Shown here in pieces: positions 11,501 to 22,500 of a stretch of 31,593 nucleotides of DNA (positions within the stretch are counted from its first letter, which is position 1; every line of letters starts with the position of its first letter). This DNA comes from Elysia marginata (Eukaryota > Mollusca > Gastropoda > Plakobranchidae): positions 353,337 to 384,929 of the forward strand of contig BMAT01000721.1 of NCBI GenBank assembly GCA_019649035.1, given 5' to 3'. The position numbers and the translations under genes are program-made. Below the pieces are notes generated by a model. The model did not search any database. It saw only the letters and a program-made list of their open reading frames with translations, and was not told the origin of the DNA.

Positions 11501-12328
11501 ATATAATGTGTTTTGTCATGAAACCCTTCAACTTCTTGTTTCTGTCATATTTTTTAGACAAAAGAAAGAAGGCTTTTTTAAATATCTCATGTACATGCAC
11601 TAGTTTTTAGAAAGCTTAGTATCTAGTATCTGAAAGCAATTGCTACAGCTGCATATGTTTGATTTATATCAAGCCAAGTATTAACCCCAAGGTTTTATAG
11701 TTACTAAGATTGAAACCCCTAAAGCTAAATTTGGCAGGCAAATCATTTGTTTGAAATCTTTTTTAAATCTTGAAACAATGGAATGCCTGAAGGGCATGTC
11801 TGAAAAAAATTACTGAAAAAGTAACACACAAGATAAGTTCTAGATACTGTTGTGTAACATCAAAATTTCAATCATGCACTTCTTCCAGTTTCAATTTTTT
11901 TTTAATTACACAAAGGAAAAGAAAAACAAACTATACTAACAAAATTTGGGTCACATAATTGAAAAAAAGCATAAAATAAAATTAAGTAGCCCAAGGAGCA
12001 CATTTTTTACCCATACATGCTTTAAGAAACAGACAAGCCCCAAATGTTCAGGTATTTTGTGCCAACGACAAAAAAATTCTTTAAAAAAAAACCCAACCAA
12101 ACCCTGTAAATAATTATTTTTAACTGGGACGCAATTTTGCACTTAAAAAATTAAAGTAATTGTAGGCCTATGTATTATCAACGAGGTGCTCAAAGTACCC
12201 TACTCTAATAACGGGTCTCTTTCTTTGTTACGATTACGTTCAAGGTCCCCAGGCCGGACTAATGTGTTAAGTTTCTTGAAGATAAAAAAAATCAAAGAAG
12301 CATGAGATTAAGATACCACACAGCTCTT
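8554..12328. other. Intergenic AT-rich stretch, no gene seen
   Basis: Downstream of CFAP53. The few open frames (for example minus strand 11238-11600) are Lys, Asn, Ile and Phe-rich translations of AT-rich DNA with no family resemblance. No structured repeat was recognised. Confidence 0.6.
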
Positions 12329-12430
12329 TGATAAGCAGATAAAATCATCTGTTGCTTGGACCCCCAGCTGAGAGCTGATTGGACAGATTCTAGGCGTGAC
12401 GCCCTCCCAACAAGATAATTATCATTATCA
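12329..12430. promoter_or_regulatory. Cluster of five WGATAA motifs with an E-box; candidate enhancer
   Basis: TGATAA at 12329, AGATAA at 12337, AGATAA at 12413, and reverse-strand TGATAA at 12419-12424 and 12425-12430. Between them are an E-box CAGCTG (12365-12370), an inverted CCAAT box ATTGG (12378-12382) and a perfect 11-bp inverted repeat GGCGTGACGCC (12393-12403) containing TGACG. The density is read directly; enhancer function is inference. Confidence 0.3.
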
Positions 12431-13882
12431 AAACCTTGCAAGTGCCTCAATAACGGCAAAAGCAACCGTTTGGTTTCCGGGATCATAGTCGCATAGTAAA
12501 ATAAAATAATGCTGGAAACACTCGAAGATCCACAGACTTCAAGTACTAAAGCCTGGAAGCTTCGCGGAGTCGGTAGGCTCGTGCCGCTAGATTCTTGACA
12601 AGGTCCTTATCTCATCAAGTGGATTTAATGAAGAGCTGTAGGACGTTGTATGAATATCTGACAGTGGTGCTTGAATTACTTTAATCTTTGACAAACGCGG
12701 TAATGATACTGGACAAAGGAAAGTTTATTGAAACCTACTTAAGACCCAGTGCGATGTTCTTCTCCTTGTACGTGGTCCTGTTATTATTTTAAAGGAGGAA
12801 TTATACCAGAGAAAATAGAAGCAAAGTGGAATGGGATTCAGAGAATCGGAAGATAGGGAAGGTGGCAATGTCAAAATACTGCAAGCATATGGAGATTAAA
12901 TTTGTTTATTGCCATCGTGAATATTATAAAAAACATAATTCCAAAACGTTGCAAGCACAAAAAAAAGAAACAACCCCACCATTCACTGTAAAAAAAATAA
13001 GATAACATTTACAGAGGATTCCATTTGAAGACAAAACATTTTAGAGAAACTCTTACAGCTATGTTTGACAATCCCAAATTAATATATATATTTTTATAAT
13101 GGTTAAAGTCAATTCGTGAATAAAATCATTATTTATGTTTTCGATCACGAGGTAATAACTCTATTTGGATATTACCGGGTTACATGCACAAAAGATGAAA
13201 CAAAGGCTAACCCGTCATTATACATGGAACAAAATTTCACCATTGCTTTTCTAAAGTTAGAAATAAGATAAAGAAAAAAAAAAGAAAACACCGTCTCAAC
13301 CACGATCAATCACCAGCAGCGAACATATGACTACCCCCTCCACCGCTCCCAAATCACTACTCCGTCTTTCAACCACCACTGTTATACTTCTCGCAGTATG
13401 CCTCAAAGTTCTAAGGGACATGATAATATTATCTATAATTCAGTAATGATGTTGATGTCAAAGATTAAAATTTTATCAACCTCAGAGATGTTTTGTTTCT
13501 AAACAGATATTAGCGTAGGTAATTGAAACAACAACAACAACAACAACAACAACAATTATAATAATAATAAAAGTAATTATCATTGCTATAATTTACTTAT
13601 ACTATTTATAGACCGCCTAAAATGAAATGTAAGATTTTGTGAAATGTAAAGGTTTAATTTAATTGCTGGTCAAAGAGGAAGAAAGTGGACTTTGTGAAAT
13701 AGATTTTGGGAAAACAAAAATAAAAATCGTCACAGCTTATATGAAAACCTGGAGATAAAAGCCTCCTTGAATGTCGGAGATTTATCTGATAAGCTTCGAT
13801 GAGAATTTTTTCTTCATTCGAGTATGAAGCTTCTATACGCACAACTTCGTTTTACATCAAACACAACTAATTAAAAAAACGT
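12431..13882. other. Intergenic stretch with a CAA microsatellite
   Basis: No gene recognised. The only clear element is a (CAA)n run at 13526-13555 followed by short ATA/TAA repeats. Confidence 0.55.
13526..13555. repeat. (CAA)n microsatellite
   Basis: About nine uninterrupted CAA/ACA units, then an ATAATAATAA tail. Confidence 0.95.
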
Positions 13883-14104
13883 TCATCGCTGGTTATTTAT
13901 TAGAAACAAAATACGATCAGCCAATAATTGTGATACATTTGAAACGAAATTGGGCATCTCCTCTCGAAGTCTTCCCTCCGTGACGTTTGGCTGACTGTTA
14001 AAGTGGCGTTGAAGACACCGGATCAAGTTGTAGACGGCTTTGATGATAACGTCACCAGCTGCAGTGCTCATCATTCTGTCAAGGAACTGGCTAACTCGAA
14101 TCCA
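13883..14104 (-). CDS. Unidentified minus-strand open frame, possible exon
   Basis: An open frame of 73 codons before TGA, with ATG at 14074. Unlike its neighbours it has mixed, protein-like composition: GDVIIKAVYNLIRCLQRHF, then MPNFVSNVSQLLADRILF. The upstream part reads VSQFLDRM before an in-frame stop. No family was recognised. No acceptor that fits the frame is obvious: a good polypyrimidine-AG upstream would lead into a different, closed frame. It could be a stand-alone small ORF, an exon of an unannotated gene, a relic, or chance. Confidence 0.2.
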   Translation of the reverse strand, partial: WIRVSQFLDRMMSTAAGDVIIKAVYNLIRCLQRHFNSQPNVTEGRLREEMPNFVSNVSQLLADRILFLINNQR

Positions 14105-15387
14105 TTACCCACAAAATTAGAGTAGGCACTGACCGAATCTTAGTGGCTGGTGAGTTTGAGAGGAGGAGAAGAAAATGGTGGACTCATCACATCGATATAA
14201 CTTTGCCTACGCTAAAAACTTAATTGTCGCACACCCAGGTCCGCCGCCTAAAGACAGAACGACTTTCCTCAAAATGAATAATTTACTTGTGTTCCATTAA
14301 GGGTAAACTTGTTATTTTTAATTAAACATGGATAGCTTTGAATTCATGTTCGAAACAATATGAGAAGGGAAAAAAACTATGTTGCTGAAAAAAGGCAGAG
14401 AAGAAGAGCAATTGCTGAGAATTCATGTAACCAATAAATCTTCGTGGAAACACTATCGAGATGAACTTTTCATTGCCGCATGAAGTTTTATTTCACTGAG
14501 TTCGATTTCTATAAATGACTCTCGCAAATACCGATGACTTATTCTAGACTAAGAGGACTTTAAAACACAAATACACACACATCAAATGAAAAAAAAACTG
14601 AGGAAGAAAGGGGAGGGGGGTTAAGAATTGATTGAGGAAAATAATAAGGGAATATCATTGGTGACAAAAATGTTGAAGTTTAAGTTGAGGGTTTAGACCA
14701 CCGTACACAGACTAACCCATCGAAAAATAATGTTAAACCTGAAACCGAACTGATTCTAACAAGTGAGTTAGTTCCTCTAATTTAAACTTTTAGAGAAGCT
14801 GAGTCAGAGTAAAGTCCAGAACGCAAGTTTTGTTATGATGGACCATTCCAAAGCAACATACAAAGGATTGTGACTGTGAGAAACACAATCATCTACTTAC
14901 GACCGACCATCGGCCTTTAATTCGGCCAGAAAGCTGGAGCCATTCTTGCCCACCAGAGATGACGATTTTCATTGAGTTGACAGGAGTGAAAATGGTAAAG
15001 AGCTCGTCAGAGAGCACAAGTGAGACGAGAAATGACGAATTCAAGCGAGTGAGTGAGCCTGGGAAAAGGAAATGTGGGTGAAGAGCGGTTTGCACAACAG
15101 GGATTTAGTGGTGGATGGAGGAGGAAGAGGAGAAAAGTTTCAAATAAGAGGGGGGACAAGTTCTAACCAGCAGAGAGATTCTGTTCCCGTCATTCTGGCG
15201 AGAAACAAAAGGGAGGCCATGCCTCACAGATCCGCACCTGCACAAACGGACTAAGCAAACAGCATGAAGTACCGTGAATTGTCCTGCCGATAGAAGAGGG
15301 TAGAAGAGGGTGGAAGGAGTGAAAGAAAGTTGGAGGGTCTCATTGTTTTGAAATAAAGAAAGAAACGAAGAAAGAAAGAGGGTGATA

Positions 15388-15390
<3 letters not shown>
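14105..15390. other. Intergenic stretch, nothing recognised
   Basis: No coherent coding frame or known repeat. The right part grows progressively purine-rich toward the GA arrays. Confidence 0.55.
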
Positions 15391-15429
<39 letters not shown>

Positions 15430-15652
15430 CAGTAAAGGAAAGCGACAATCATAAAACGTGTTTGCATATTACTGTGTCATATAGGAAAAAAGCGATAAAA
15501 CAGAAAAGACTGAGATCGATTTGGAAAGGAAGGGTAGTAGAGATAGAGAGATGAGGTACAGAGACACACAAAAGATTTGAGACAATATGGACTTGGGAAT
15601 AAATTGAGGGAAATTAAAAGAAATCGTGCGTCTGAGAAAGAACAAGAAAAGG

Positions 15653-15702
<50 letters not shown>

Positions 15703-15904
15703 GAGACGCAAAGAGGAAGAGAATTGATAGAAAGAAAGAGACAAAGAGAGAGAGAGGGAGAGAGATAGAGAGAAAAATTAAAGTTCATAAGCTAACGGAC
15801 TTTGATTGGCGATCGAAGGGAATAACAATGGGCGACGAAGGGTGAAGGTGGACAGATTTTGTGAAACGGCTAATTTACTTCGCTCACCTACAAACAAGAA
15901 TATT

Positions 15905-15942
<38 letters not shown>

Positions 15943-15958
15943 TCTCTCTCTCTCTCTG
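15391..15958. repeat. GA/CT microsatellite cluster in inverted arrangement
   Basis: (GA)n at 15391-15423, (AG)n at 15659-15699, interrupted GA at about 15730-15772, and then (CT)n at 15905-15958 in the opposite sense. The long Arg/Glu or Ser/Leu translations here are repeat artefacts, not genes. Confidence 0.95.
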
Positions 15959-18058
15959 CCTGGGCAATGATAAGCTGAGCGAGCCTGATGGGGACAGGAG
16001 GGTTGGAGCTTTTACAATTTTGTGTGTTCATTAATAATTCTCTTAATCTTATACCATGTCCTATAAAAATTGTTGTCAACCACCACAACTATTGATATTA
16101 AAACATATCACAAAACTTCTCGAAATAAGAGACGAGAGCGAGATAAGAATATAATAATGATAGGAAGAAAGAGAGGCAGAGAGAGACATAGGAGCTTCAT
16201 ATGACAGTCTGGGCATCACACTCGTAGAGAAGGCTATTCCCACAACGGCCTTTAACACAATGACCTCTTAACCAAGAGACTCCAAATATTTAGAGTTGAT
16301 TCAAGGAAAGCTGTGTTTGCATACGAACGACACGCGACGCCTATTATGACCCCCTCCCCCTCCCCCCACCCCGCCGCCAGTTGCCTGCATTAATGTTTAA
16401 ACATAGTTTATTAAAAAAAAGCTGGAACCACCACTTTGATTTGGATCACCATAATATTGCTGTTTAGATGGACATTGTAATGTCGCTCCGGCCGATGATG
16501 AATACAAAGCTTATCGATGTCTGCGATGAGAATACTATTGATAATGAAGCGCGATTCCAATTATTTTTTTTAATCTTTTTTTCGAAACAGTGTCTTAAAA
16601 GTTTTTTTTTTTTTAATTCATCATTCACAATAGTTTTTGATCATTCATGTTGAAAGTGCTTCCCAGTTGTAATTATTATTTTGCGACTGTATATAACTTT
16701 AAGTGTTATTACTTTCTTACTAAAGTTTTTAGATTAATTGGCTCTAATGAAAATGGTTTCCTAATATTTGAAAACTTATATATTTGTTATGTGTGGTTAT
16801 TAAAACTTTGGTAGAGGCAACCATGCACCAACACAGCAGTGTATGAATAAAAAGAAAATAGAGATACGTATAAATTGCAATTTTATTAGTTGAACACACA
16901 CCGATCATGGTGTTAAACTGTTATCACATTTTGCATGGGCATAGGATCTTAAAACTTCACATAAGAATAGAAATAAACTGGGTAATATAAAAAGAAAATA
17001 AGCTTATCTATTGATTGTTTTATGTTGCATAATCCTCTTATATATGAAATAAAAATAAATTTTCAATCCTCATTAAAAATGGTGATGGGGGTATTGATGA
17101 TTTAGATAAATTTGATATAATGATAGTGACGATGGTGTTGAGGCGAAATTAGAAATGGTAACGCAAGAATTATTTCAATAAAATCACGTCGGATGATTGA
17201 GCAAAATTAACATTGACAAAAGTGAAAAAAAAAGAACGGGACTAGATAGAACAAAATAAATAAAATTGTAAACTAACAGTAAATGCCAATGGCTATGGGG
17301 ATGCATAGAATAGTCATATTATGCCTAAAAATTTTCAGCACAGAGAATACAAAGTCATACACACCAACCTTATTGAAACCTTAAGTTTAAAGAGATCAAA
17401 CAAAACAAAAGTAGGCTAAGTATCATAAAAGAAATTAACCAGCAGATATGGTCCAATAGAATTATTTACATTTTCCCTGGGTTTATAAGTGCATTTAATG
17501 AACCATTTTATGTACAACAAAATGACTAGATAACTCACGGAAGTAATGCATTTGATTATGCATTGAGTCAACATAGTTTTGTCAAGATAATATGAAGTAA
17601 CATGATACATAAATGTAGCATATTGATAAAAATGCTGCCTTAGTTGATTTGATTGTTTACCATACTACTAAGGCAAAAGCTGTACAGAAGCATTATTATA
17701 TACAAAATTGTGTTCAGTATTGTTTATAAAAACAAACAAACAAACAAACAAACAAACAAAAAAGAACAATAAATATACAGCATTTAAAAAAATACATTAA
17801 TTAAAAATAAAATATGATAAAGTAAGGCTTCGATTCTTAAAAATCTGTCTTGCAAACGGAAACATTTTTTTTCCAATCTTTTATATAAAAAATATACTTT
17901 ATACGTCTCAAAGCATAGGTTCATATTAAGCTTCACATGTCCAGTAAAAACTTTATAAAGCATTTTTTCAAAAGATAATTTCCTACCGTGTGGTCTTAAA
18001 CAAGAGACGTACATCCTTACTTGCAATAGGCAAGAGAATCACATGGCATGTGGCAACT
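15959..18058. other. Intergenic AT-rich stretch with a CAAA microsatellite
   Basis: Contains a C-rich patch at about 16350-16375 and (CAAA)n at 17730-17762. No gene was seen. Confidence 0.55.
17730..17762. repeat. (CAAA)n microsatellite
   Basis: About eight tandem AAAC units in otherwise AT-rich sequence. Confidence 0.95.
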
Positions 18059-18064
18059 TTTATT
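18059..18064 (-). promoter_or_regulatory. Candidate polyadenylation signal of the PTF1A-like gene
   Basis: AATAAA on the minus strand (TTTATT on +), about 750 nt beyond the stop codon. Which signal is used cannot be told from sequence alone. Confidence 0.3.
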
Positions 18065-18813
18065 AAAAGGCCTCGCGATTTATAACATTAGGCTGCATTC
18101 GTTTCCAGACTTTTTCTAACCTCCGAGAGGCCCAGCTGAGGCGCACAATATTGGGATTGCAAAAAAACCCCACCAAATTTGCATTTTTTATGGAAAACTA
18201 ATTCCTTTTGAGCAGTTATAACATCAAGATAATGACTAGATGTTAGTTTACACATGGCAGTGCTTAGTGGCTTTCTTCAGGCGCCGGAAGCCTTTGATTA
18301 ATCGGACTTGGGGTCCAATATAAGGAAGACCAATTACAAAGATAAAGCAACGACAGTGCTAGGTGGCAAGAAGCAACCTCAGTCACAAACACAAATAACA
18401 AAACAACTAATAATACAAGGGGTAGGTGTAGAATCTTGAGGAAGGATATTTGCAGCAGTGAAGGAGAGCCTTCTTTTATGTCTACTGATCCTTTCAGGGC
18501 TAGGCAAAGATATGCCCACACGCCGATTGATCATAGACTCCATGTGGTTGTGGGTAAACGCATGGCCTTTTTTCAGATTCCATCAGGGACATGATCGGTC
18601 TTTATCTCCCTCTTCCAACCTTGCTGTCAGTTCCTTTGCTTTCAATTCCCTTGCAATGTTTCTTTTAATATGGTCTTGGACAGAAAATATTAAAGTTCTC
18701 ACATGCCCATACCACCAAGGCTTCGTTTTTTTTGTATTATTCAACAATTCCATAGCATTGTCATCCGATATGATAGTGAAATGGCATTTCAGAAGCGTCT
18801 AGCTCTGGTTCTA
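18065..18813 (-). other. Presumed 3' UTR of the PTF1A-like gene
   Basis: Follows the stop codon at 18814-18816. Immediately downstream the minus strand has stops in the coding frame, then a 71-codon stretch open in that same frame (18586-18798). Further along, around 18095-18225, is another short minus-strand open stretch. Neither could be assigned to a family. They may be a decayed repeat or old coding sequence within the UTR. Confidence 0.4.
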
Positions 18814-18980
18814 TCAATTGTGTATATTCATCAAGTCCACGTCAGTTGCAGTCTGTGGCGTCCATACTTTCGCTGATAGCGTTGTTGTCCCGTCACTGCT
18901 GGCAACAATCTCAGTTGGAGACGTACACGACAGGGAGTGGCCGATCAAGTTAAATCCAAACTCCTCGCTCATACCAGAAG
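18814..18980 (-). CDS. PTF1A: PTF1A-like exon 4 (C-terminal RBPJ-binding boxes)
   Basis: The acceptor ttccccag lies at 18988-18981. CT completes an Ala codon begun in exon 3. The exon encodes SGMSEEFGFNLIGHSLSC, then SAKVWTPQ, and ends LMNIHN with TGA at 18814-18816. Its 54 residues hold both C-terminal boxes. The tail after AKVWTP is much shorter than in vertebrate PTF1A. Confidence 0.85.
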
Positions 18981-19155
18981 CTGGGGAATATAATTTTTTA
19001 ATATAAAAGTTGAAGAACGTCAAAATCAGTTTTTGTAGAAAAGAATTTAAAATCTGTTTATAACGGTTTATAAACTCGCGGCAGCGGGTTTTTTTTTCAT
19101 AAAGATTTGCTGGGGGTTTAGACCACAACAACAAAAACAACAACAATATAATAAT

Positions 19156-19196
<41 letters not shown>

Positions 19197-19499
19197 TAAC
19201 AATACTGTCACAGTGATGGAACAGCATTATTCTTGCAATAATGCAAGGTTAGAAGTACATTTGATGTTTAATCTGAACATGAAATTTAGCACACGTGGAA
19301 TTTGAAAATTAAAATATCTTTGATTATTTTCAATAAAGTTTAATTCTCTCTCTCTCCTTATTTATCTATCTGTCTATCTCTCTCCTTCCCTCTCCTCTTT
19401 CTATCTATCCATCTATCTCCCTCCCTTTCTCCCCCCCTCTCTCTCTCTCCGTATCTACCTTTATATCCTTGTCTCGTTTAATTTGTTGTATTATTATTA

Positions 19500-19541
<42 letters not shown>

Positions 19542-22500
19542 ATCTCGCCTTTTCCAAATCTTATTGCTTTCTTCACATTGTCATTGTTCTAAACTCCCTT
19601 TTGACTTCAACCCCAAACAAAAGATAATGATTGTGAAAAAATCGCTTCTTTTCACCTCGTTTTTTTTAAACAACGTATTAAGTTTGAAAACTAAAAGCCC
19701 TATACATGTAGTTGTAACTACAATGCACCTTTTTCTTAATTGAAAGATTCTATGGTGTGAAATTATCAGTGGAGAGAAGTACATGTTTTAAGTGGAAATG
19801 CCCAAAATTATGCTTGCCTTTATTATGATTCGAACCTTCTACTTAAGCTTCAGCACCCACTGCCTTGCCACTGCGAGAAAAATAGCTAAGCTTATTGAAA
19901 AAGAAGATTCATGGTGAAGGTCTTTGCTTAGCTTCTCTAAAAGACTTGCTGACGTAGACGGAGAGATACAAAACGCACCAAACGCAATCATTGAAACCGG
20001 AAGCACACCAATAGCCATACAAAAAAAAACCACAGAGAAGAAACGATAACATTTAAGGTATCTTTCATATAAATCATAAATCTAGAGATTAGGAGAAACA
20101 GTGGAGGCAGCCACTGCACAATCAATTAACGATTTAAAAATTCGAAAGTATGAAATTAACAGCGGAAAGAAGTAGGTTGTAGATGGAAATATCATTATCT
20201 CTAGCACAGCTTCTCTTGCAATAGAACCATCATTTCACAAGACGTTACCGTACCCATCGCTTGCTTTCTTTGACGTTTTTTTTCAATTGATAGATAAACA
20301 GATAGATGAGCGAGATCCTTTGTCTCAATTCTAAAAACTTCCAAACACTCTCGAAGCATGGGCACTGCGACTGCCACCCTTATCAGCAAGTTGAGTCTAG
20401 TTATGCCAATATTATTTCACAATGGTCCATGGGCTAGATTTAAGATAAGACAATTTTTGTCTTGAACCGCGGGACTTTTGACAGATGGTCATCATCTCTT
20501 CACTAGACAACTGATTAACAAAGACATCCGTCTTTTTTTTTTTGCTAACCACATATGAACACAATGTGGCTCTTCGTATCTTGAAGAAAATAAAAAAAAT
20601 AATCAGCTCTAGCATTTGTTTCTATTTACAGACCTACAAATGAAATACATTTAAATATTAAGGAAAATGTAGTGTGTACAAGTAAGGTAAATTCGTCTTC
20701 CTCAGTTTTTACGCCTTTTTCTAATATGCAAGACCAACAACCAGATACTCCGATAGAATCGTTTCAATACATTTATTTTACACGAAGAAAAACAAAATGA
20801 ACAAACAACTTAAAATAAATGCAGTATAGGTTTGTGACCATTTCACTTAACTCCATCATTGCTTCATAACATGGTTCATAAGCCAACCCATCCACCCCCA
20901 CCCCCCATCTAGATTCTATTCCCATTTTTACTTTTCACCCTTTGCTTCAATCATTGAAATTTATCTTCTTAGATTTTCTTATCTCTCTATCTCCTCATCC
21001 CTCCTCCCTCTACAAGTTAATCTCTTCTTTCTTCCCTTGGTTACATCTTCTTTAACTCTTTCTCTCTCATAGTTTCTGCCTGTACGTTCTAGACCGTCTT
21101 CTATGACAGTTTTTAATTCTTTTTCCTAAACACTCTTTGCGGTACCTCCATCCGATCCTCCCAAATTGTTTAGCGGCTGTCCCCAAGTTGTTCATTTCTT
21201 CTCTATAAACCATGACTGATTCGATTCTCGCCTTCCCATCCCATAATTTATCAAGACTCAAGTAGCTGGCAAATCTTTAAATAGTTGTTAAGTTGACAGC
21301 GTCCTGAAGAGGAAAAGGTTTGTGGTTGTGACCGAGAAACAAGATTACCGATTAGCAATCATGTTGGAGGATCTCGCGGTAAATGCCACGCCATTGGCCA
21401 ATCTAAATCCTTTAGACAAGAGGGCGACTACCTAGTCCTTCAATCTCTGGATTCAAGTTGCAGTACAAGTAGTTAAAATAATGCGGAATTTCAAGTTGAT
21501 GATATTTAACCTTTAACCTCTCCAGCGAGGGCCAAATATTCTTTAGACTTTTTTCTTTAACACACTTTTTGGTGTGCACTGCTTATGCTGAAGGGTATGA
21601 CAACATACCTCCCCCCCCAAAAAAAAAAAAAAAAAAAAAAAAAAAAGAAAAAAAAAGAAAAAGGAAGAAAGAAAAGAAAAAAAAGATGTTTTATCATGGT
21701 AAGTAAAAATAAGGGCAAATTCAAAACAAACAACTCGAATCAAGGAAAACAGTGTAATGCACGTACACGCATTTTTTTTCTTGTATTTTCGTTTCACGTA
21801 AGCACAATTATTTATTCTGTTGAACATTTTGTATGTACATTGTCTTTTCAAAATCGTTTCTTTTAGTACAGTTTGTGGCCTAAAATTTCACTACTGCCTA
21901 TGTCACACCTTCGAAATTCCAGAAGAATAATGATTATAACGCTAATCGTTACACCTGATGGCAGCGACTTGACTGTGTGACGAAGTGTGTGCCCCAAGAG
22001 ATTTGAAACATAGTGCAAGGCTTATCTAGTTACTTGTCACTATGAATATTGAACCTATTGTTTAACTTAAGGGAGAGGGGTCCCGTAACTTCACATGAAG
22101 GGTTGAATAACAAAACGCATTATAACAATATTTTTTCCAATTTTGTGATTTTTACATAAACACAAATTAATTTCCATATTCTATTTCAGTTAGAAGAACA
22201 GTTCTCATACTAATGGTCAATTTGTAAATGTAACATCCTATACCCTGAGAAAGAAATGCACATGTACAAAGGCATAGCGGAAAAAAGCCCGCAGCTTTTG
22301 ACTCCTTTTCTCAGCTTTTCTTTGAAATGACTTATAGTGCGTTTAGTCACGGAACCCTTCACACAGTATTACATGCAAGTTACCTGTCAAATGGCACCTG
22401 AGGATTATCTTCTCCTTAGGTCTTTTGTTGTAGCCTACTCCTGTGACATCTCCACAGTTTTTCACAACTTTGGACAGGTATGATATGTAGCGGATGGCTA

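Larger units (their letters stand above)
18981..22383 (-). other. PTF1A-like intron 3 (phase 1), repeat-rich
   Basis: A 3403-bp intron with gtaact donor and ttccccag acceptor. It contains (TAA)n at 19148-19195, CT-rich repeats at about 19323-19456 and 19503-19538, and a C8A28 run at 21611-21646. A minus-strand open frame at 21067-21261 has mixed composition but no recognised homology. Confidence 0.75.

Noticed and set aside
11238..11600. 120-codon minus-strand frame
   Set aside because: Lys, Phe and Asn-rich composition expected from AT-rich DNA. No recognisable family or splice context.
13526..13555. Regularly spaced repeat considered as a CRISPR-like array
   Set aside because: It is a simple trinucleotide microsatellite in a eukaryotic window, without spacers.
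15105..15788. Several open frames of 60-120 codons rich in Ser/Leu or Arg/Glu
   Set aside because: They are translations of GA/CT microsatellites. The same pattern recurs at 22530-23110, 28930-29335 and 29917-30194.
18458..18802. 114-codon plus-strand frame, MKESLLLCLLILSGLGK…
   Set aside because: Hydrophobic start looks like a signal peptide, but it lies antisense to the presumed 3' UTR and shows no further protein-like pattern.
19137..19227. Upstream extension of PTF1A-like exon 4 with a poly-Ile run
   Set aside because: It is the (TAA)n repeat in the intron. The real exon starts at 18980 after a ccccag acceptor, and this gives the matching phase.
21585..21866. Frame with a poly-Lys run, and its complement with poly-Phe
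   Set aside because: Created by the C8A28 homopolymer and the following A-rich stretch.
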